DNA of 10,948 nt from the NCBI GenBank assembly GCA_005223375.1, contig RXOD01006214.1, positions 1 to 10,948 on the forward strand, read 5' to 3'. The notes under the pieces are model-generated. The model searched no databases. It worked only from the letters and a program-made list of their open reading frames with translations, and had not been told where the DNA came from. The DNA is from Amoebophrya sp. AT5.2. Lineage: Eukaryota > Sar > Dinophyceae > Syndiniales > Amoebophryaceae. The translations under genes and the position numbers were made by a program. Of the stretch, positions 7,980-10,948 are shown piece after piece. Position 1 is the first letter of the stretch, and the number at the start of each line of letters is the position of its first letter.

Positions 7980-8577
7980 TACAAATAGATGCTGAGTAGA
8001 CTGACTACAGCGAACCAATTTTTCTAGCAAATGCAAATCTAAATCTATCACTATCTCTAACTCTATCATACTATGGCTCGCGTAGCGGTTATCTGCAATC
8101 CATCACGCTTGTGAGAAAAAGGAGGGCCGTCGTTCGGCGCTTGCGCCACCCCGCATGCGCGGGGAGTTTGCGCTTCGTTTCGAGGAAGGACTCTATTTGT
8201 GGCGCGACTCGTTTCGCCGGGGTGAGATGTTTTCTCGGTTCTCGAGGTCGAATTAGGTCGGAGGGGCGTCAGCAAGAGCATGACAAAGCAAGGCTAAGCC
8301 TCAGGCCTTCCCTCGGACACCCTTCCGTGGGAAAAGAGGAGCGCTCCTGTGTTCCTGCCAGAGGGTTAAGGTTGCACGTGTGGGACGTAGTGGCGTCGGG
8401 GAGGACGGTACGTGTCGACGCCGCAGCGCTGTTCTTTGCTGAGCTCTGTCGGGTGCGTGGCTGTTGACGCTATACTTCAAGCAGTTCCATCGACGGCCCG
8501 CGGGTCGTCGCTGTTGTTCTCCGTACCTCTAGGCAGGCGCTAGAAGAGTCGAGCGGCACAGCAAGAGGCGACAGCAC
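7980..8577. other. No supported gene; transition into repeat region
   Basis: Begins with an imperfect CTAT/CTAA-type simple repeat (about 8036-8080: AAATCTAAATCTATC and related). A GC hairpin CCCCGC-ATGC-GCGGGG lies at 8151-8166. A 118-residue open frame (8111-8467) is Arg-rich and unrecognised; it could be an eroded upstream part of the retroelement that follows. Confidence 0.4.
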
Positions 8578-9819
8578 TTGTGGCGCGCAGTATGTAAGGC
8601 TTTCCTGCGTCTGGTTTTCGGTACAGCAAGCCATTCTGTGGGTGTTCGTGTTATAACAGGTGTGGCGGGGCACCGTTTTACGACGTGTGCTCCACTTCCC
8701 TCGCTACAAGACGTTGGTTGCGTGGACTTGTCGTTCGGTGGACGGTGGAGCCGCAATGACCCACGGAGTGATTTGTGCCGCCGCGCTTTTATTTTTGCGC
8801 AACAGGCGCTGCGGGGGCTCGCTTTTCTTTCCACCTCGGTCTCCGACGGCCTGCAGACCCTGCCAGGGTTTGCGAATGGTCGGAATTGCTTTCTGGGTTT
8901 TTTGGTTCTTCGAGTTGGACCACCCCGGGAGGGATCGACCATCGGGCACCGCTTTCGAAGAGGTGGCGCTAAGCGTAAGCGCCGCTTCCCGGGTCCACGA
9001 AGGCCCCGGGTGCGTCGAGAGTCGACACATCGCCGCCGTGATCTGCCGGGGGTCCGGACTTCGCTCGAGGGGCTACCCGATCGGTGTCGATCTCTTGCTT
9101 TTTTCGCCCGGCGGGGTTTCGGGCTCCCTCCATATGAGGGGCTACCCGGTCCGTGCCGAGGCCGACGTCTTGCCTCCGTGGCTCCGCTCGAGGAGTTGCC
9201 CGGTAGGTATTCGCATTTCGGTCGCGGTAGCCACCATGTCCCACTCTCATATCGCTGCTCCCTTGTTTATTTGCTTAGAGCGTGTCTGTTCGTATTCTGC
9301 CTAGAGCGCTCCTACATGAGGAGCGCCCTCAACCAAATCCCATTAGGTGCGCTAATCTTGCGATACATCGACGACGTACTACATCTCGCACGCGGGCGCT
9401 TTTATACCTACCGCCAGGAGTATGGAGCTCTACCCCGACATGAAGTTGACCCAAGATCGCCCAAAGTGGGACGAGGGTTTGCAAGCGTTCACACTGGCTT
9501 TCCTCGACTTACTTCTCAGCTGGGAACCCTCCTCCGGGCGCCTGAGGCGCAAAACCTTTGACTAACGAAGAGAGTTCCCCTCTCCTGTGGTGCTGGTAAC
9601 TCACCCCCACCCCGACAGCGCGTCTCCCCACACCTACATAAGCGCCGCCATAATTTCGCAGCTACTGAGGTTTAGACTTAGAACAACTAACAGCGACTTC
9701 ATTGACTTCATGCATAATTCCGCGCAACTCTTGCGCAGCATTCAAAACGCAGGCACACCACTACAGCCCATAGCTACAGGGGTGAGAAAGTTCACCAACA
9801 GGCACCACACGTCTAGGCC
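8578..9819 (+). pseudogene. Decayed reverse transcriptase, Penelope-like element remnant
   Basis: The catalytic block ILRYIDDVLHLARGRF is encoded at about 9355-9405 (YIDD at 9364-9375). Just upstream, in another frame, 9236-9286 encodes MSHSHIAAPLFICLE, resembling the RT block before the YxDD motif. Downstream, again in that other frame, 9422-9562 encodes LYPDMKLT then FLDLLLSW, the block that follows YxDD in many RTs. After an in-frame TAA (9563-9565) the same frame continues with a thumb-like stretch (SQLLRFRLRTTNSDFIDF). At least two frame changes plus the stop make this non-functional. RYIDD, FLDL and the His-Pro plus Gln...Arg...Arg thumb pattern are closest to Penelope-like elements, from memory of the family. 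No GIY-YIG nuclease domain follows; sequence 3' of 9820 is a different repeat. Upstream of about 9190 the frames are open but unrecognised. RT identity is solid; class is tentative. Confidence 0.7.
9067..9213 (+). repeat. Three imperfect 24-nt units within the RT remnant
   Basis: GAGGGGCTACCCG-type units begin at 9067, 9136 and 9190. The spacings of 69 and 54 nt are multiples of three. They read RGYPIG / RGYPVR / RSCPVG in one frame and EGLPDRCR / EGLPGPCR / EELPGRYS in another. Confidence 0.6.
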
Positions 9820-10562
9820 CTATAGTAGAAAACTTTCTAAGCATATGACATATGGGTATGGCATCACATGACGGCGGGCGCATCATATGACCATATGACG
9901 TGGAAGAAATGAGTGGGCCACTTTCTGGCCCGGGCCGGCGCGCTGTCATCCACCACTCGCGCGGCGCTAGTGCCTTTGTCGCTTCCCCGTCCTAGAAGTG
10001 ATGAATATGGCGGGCCAAAGCCCATAGCCAAGACGCTGGTCGCCGCCGCGCGCATGGGAGGCGCGTGCGCGAATAGACTAGGCCCGCAGGCGCAAGCAAG
10101 ATTCAGCCGCGCCGATGCTTTTAGCTGCTGCGCGAATTGGTCGCAGGCTTTTCGTCGGCGCAGACCGACGTGCTTCCCTCCGAAAGACCCACCAGCACCA
10201 CTAGCGCGCTGCTTGGGTTTGTCGAGAACAAGATGGCGCCTGTTTGTGTTTCTGGAAACGGAGCCGCGGCGTTCGCAGGTGCCGCGCTATCTTTTTCTTG
10301 CAGTGAATCGGGCTGGCTGCGCGGCGCCGTGATGCTTTGCAGGCATGACAGCGCGTCTCTCCGCGCTTGTGCGCAGCTCGCTGTAGTCGTAGTCGCCTCG
10401 TCCGGAAATGCGCTCTAGCCTATTGGCGCTCCGTACTCCGCGCGCGCGCGAAGCACAAACGGACTGCCGTCCGAGAGCCCTGGGCCCGTCATATGGCGGC
10501 ATATGATCATATGACGTCATGTCATATGATCCTTTGCGCCCTTATTAAGTGCCCTACTATAG
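9820..10562. mobile_element. Candidate non-autonomous DNA transposon with terminal inverted repeats
   Basis: Left end CTATAGTAG (9820-9828) matches the inverted right end CTACTATAG (10554-10562). Allowing 3-nt and 2-nt differences, the match continues as ACTT then TAAG on both sides, about 17 of 22 positions. Subterminal CATATGAC motifs cluster inside both ends: 9842, 9884 and 9892 on the left; 10488, 10500-10517 and 10522 on the right in either orientation, including the palindrome CATATGATCATATG (10500-10513). The interior is GC-rich and encodes nothing recognised. A target duplication is not resolved; a TA duplication is possible because the end overlaps a CTATAG palindrome. It abuts the RT remnant and may be inserted into it. 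Confidence 0.5.
9915..9931 (+). other. Short hairpin inside the candidate transposon
   Basis: GGGCCA (9915-9920) and TGGCCC (9926-9931) with a 5-nt loop CTTTC. A second small hairpin, CGTCGG/CCGACG, lies near 10152-10169. Confidence 0.5.
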
Positions 10563-10620
10563 TAACCGTAGCCCTAAGCAATTGCAAGTCGAGTTGATGC
10601 ATGAATTTGGTGAAAAACCT

Positions 10621-10854
10621 GCAGGACACGGGGCTGCTTGGGGTTGTCTCGCTGAGCACCCAGCCCCAGTGGGCAGTGGCGGAATCACAGGGCGGGGGTT
10701 GTCTCGCTGAGCACCCAGCCCTTGTGGCGGAATCTATGCGTCGCAGTCTCGCTGAGAGCGATCGCTACACCTCGACGCAAATCGGTGAAGAAAATATCTC
10801 GCAGGACATGGGGCTGGTGTTGTCTCGCTAAGCACCCAGCCCTAGTGGCGGAAA
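10621..10854 (+). repeat. Three-copy hairpin cassette with conserved loop
   Basis: A core GTTGTCTCGCT(G/A)AG followed by CACCCAGCCC and a GTGGCGGAA tail occurs at 10643-10683, 10699-10732 and 10819-10853. In copy 1 the lead GGGGCTG (10630-10636) pairs with CAGCCCC (10661-10667). In copy 3 GGGCTGGTG (10811-10819) pairs with CACCCAGCCC (10833-10842). In copy 2 a GGGCGGGG variant pairs with one mismatch. Copies 1 and 3 also share a GCAGGACA-YG-GGGCTG lead. A fourth loop fragment, GTCTCGCTGAG, is at 10746. No coding role is seen. Confidence 0.75.
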
Positions 10855-10897
10855 GCACGGATGGCATGCCAAGACTGCAGCTCGCACGGATGGCATG
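10855..10897 (+). repeat. Two-copy direct repeat GCACGGATGGCATG
   Basis: Exact 14-nt copies at 10855-10868 and 10884-10897, 29 nt apart, immediately after the hairpin cassettes. A further GTGGCGGA, the cassette tail, occurs at about 10914, so the repeat field probably continues beyond the window. Confidence 0.7.
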
Positions 10898-10948
10898 GAT
10901 GCCGATCGAATTTGTGGCGGAGTGTGCCCCTCACCTCTCGCCGGGCCC

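Noticed and set aside
8529..8942. Minus-strand frame of 137 residues opposite the retroelement remnant
   Set aside because: No recognisable motif; the + strand carries the clear RT blocks just downstream.
9913..10418. Open frames inside the 9820-10562 element as a possible transposase
   Set aside because: They are Ala/Arg-rich products of GC-rich sequence with no catalytic pattern, and the better one (10137-10418) lacks an ATG at its start.
10565..10589. Possible relic of the dinoflagellate spliced leader (CCGTAGCC ... GCAAG)
   Set aside because: Only the first 8 and last few bases agree with the leader as I remember it; the middle is different and the length is off by two.

Overview
The window looks like nuclear DNA of a protist, most likely an alveolate and possibly a parasitic dinoflagellate of the Amoebophrya/Syndiniales type. 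The supporting observations are: genes broken by short GT-AG introns, coding frames rich in G or C at codon third positions, a glutamine/methionine-rich coiled-coil protein of a kind I associate with alveolates, and a repeat-rich flank. The lineage is an inference, since no rRNA or other marker gene is present. No bacterial-style operon, tRNA, rRNA or CRISPR array was seen.

Layout, all genes on the + strand. (1) 3-566 is the 3' end of a protein-kinase-like gene. (2) 567-1367 is non-coding. (3) 1368-2357 is a four-exon gene for a 188-residue Q/M-rich coiled-coil protein; splicing is clear and frame-consistent. (4) 2406-3134 is a probable small gene, about 160 residues in four exons including a 21-nt microexon, starting only 48 bp after the previous stop. 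(5) 3598-6565 is a two-exon gene for an 864-residue J-domain protein of the DNAJC11 type. It carries a large low-complexity insert and a perfect 19-bp foldback that looks like an introner-type element. (6) 6566-7478 is non-coding. (7) 7479-7979 is a hypothetical S/T-rich protein gene of uncertain structure.

From about 8000 to the end the window becomes repeat territory. 8578-9819 holds a decayed reverse transcriptase with the YIDD catalytic motif, a downstream FLDL block and a thumb-like block, disrupted by frameshifts and one in-frame stop; it most resembles a Penelope-like element. It abuts a 743-bp segment (9820-10562) bounded by imperfect terminal inverted repeats with subterminal CATATGAC motifs, a candidate non-autonomous DNA transposon. 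The last 330 bp hold three copies of a hairpin cassette with a conserved loop, then a second short repeat.

The genes do not form an obvious pathway. The coherent theme is genome architecture: compact intron-bearing genes beside mobile DNA, with at least one inverted-repeat insertion inside a coding region that could be spliced out. The most interesting items are the cryptic introner at 4892-4978, the 9820-10562 element and the terminal hairpin cassettes.
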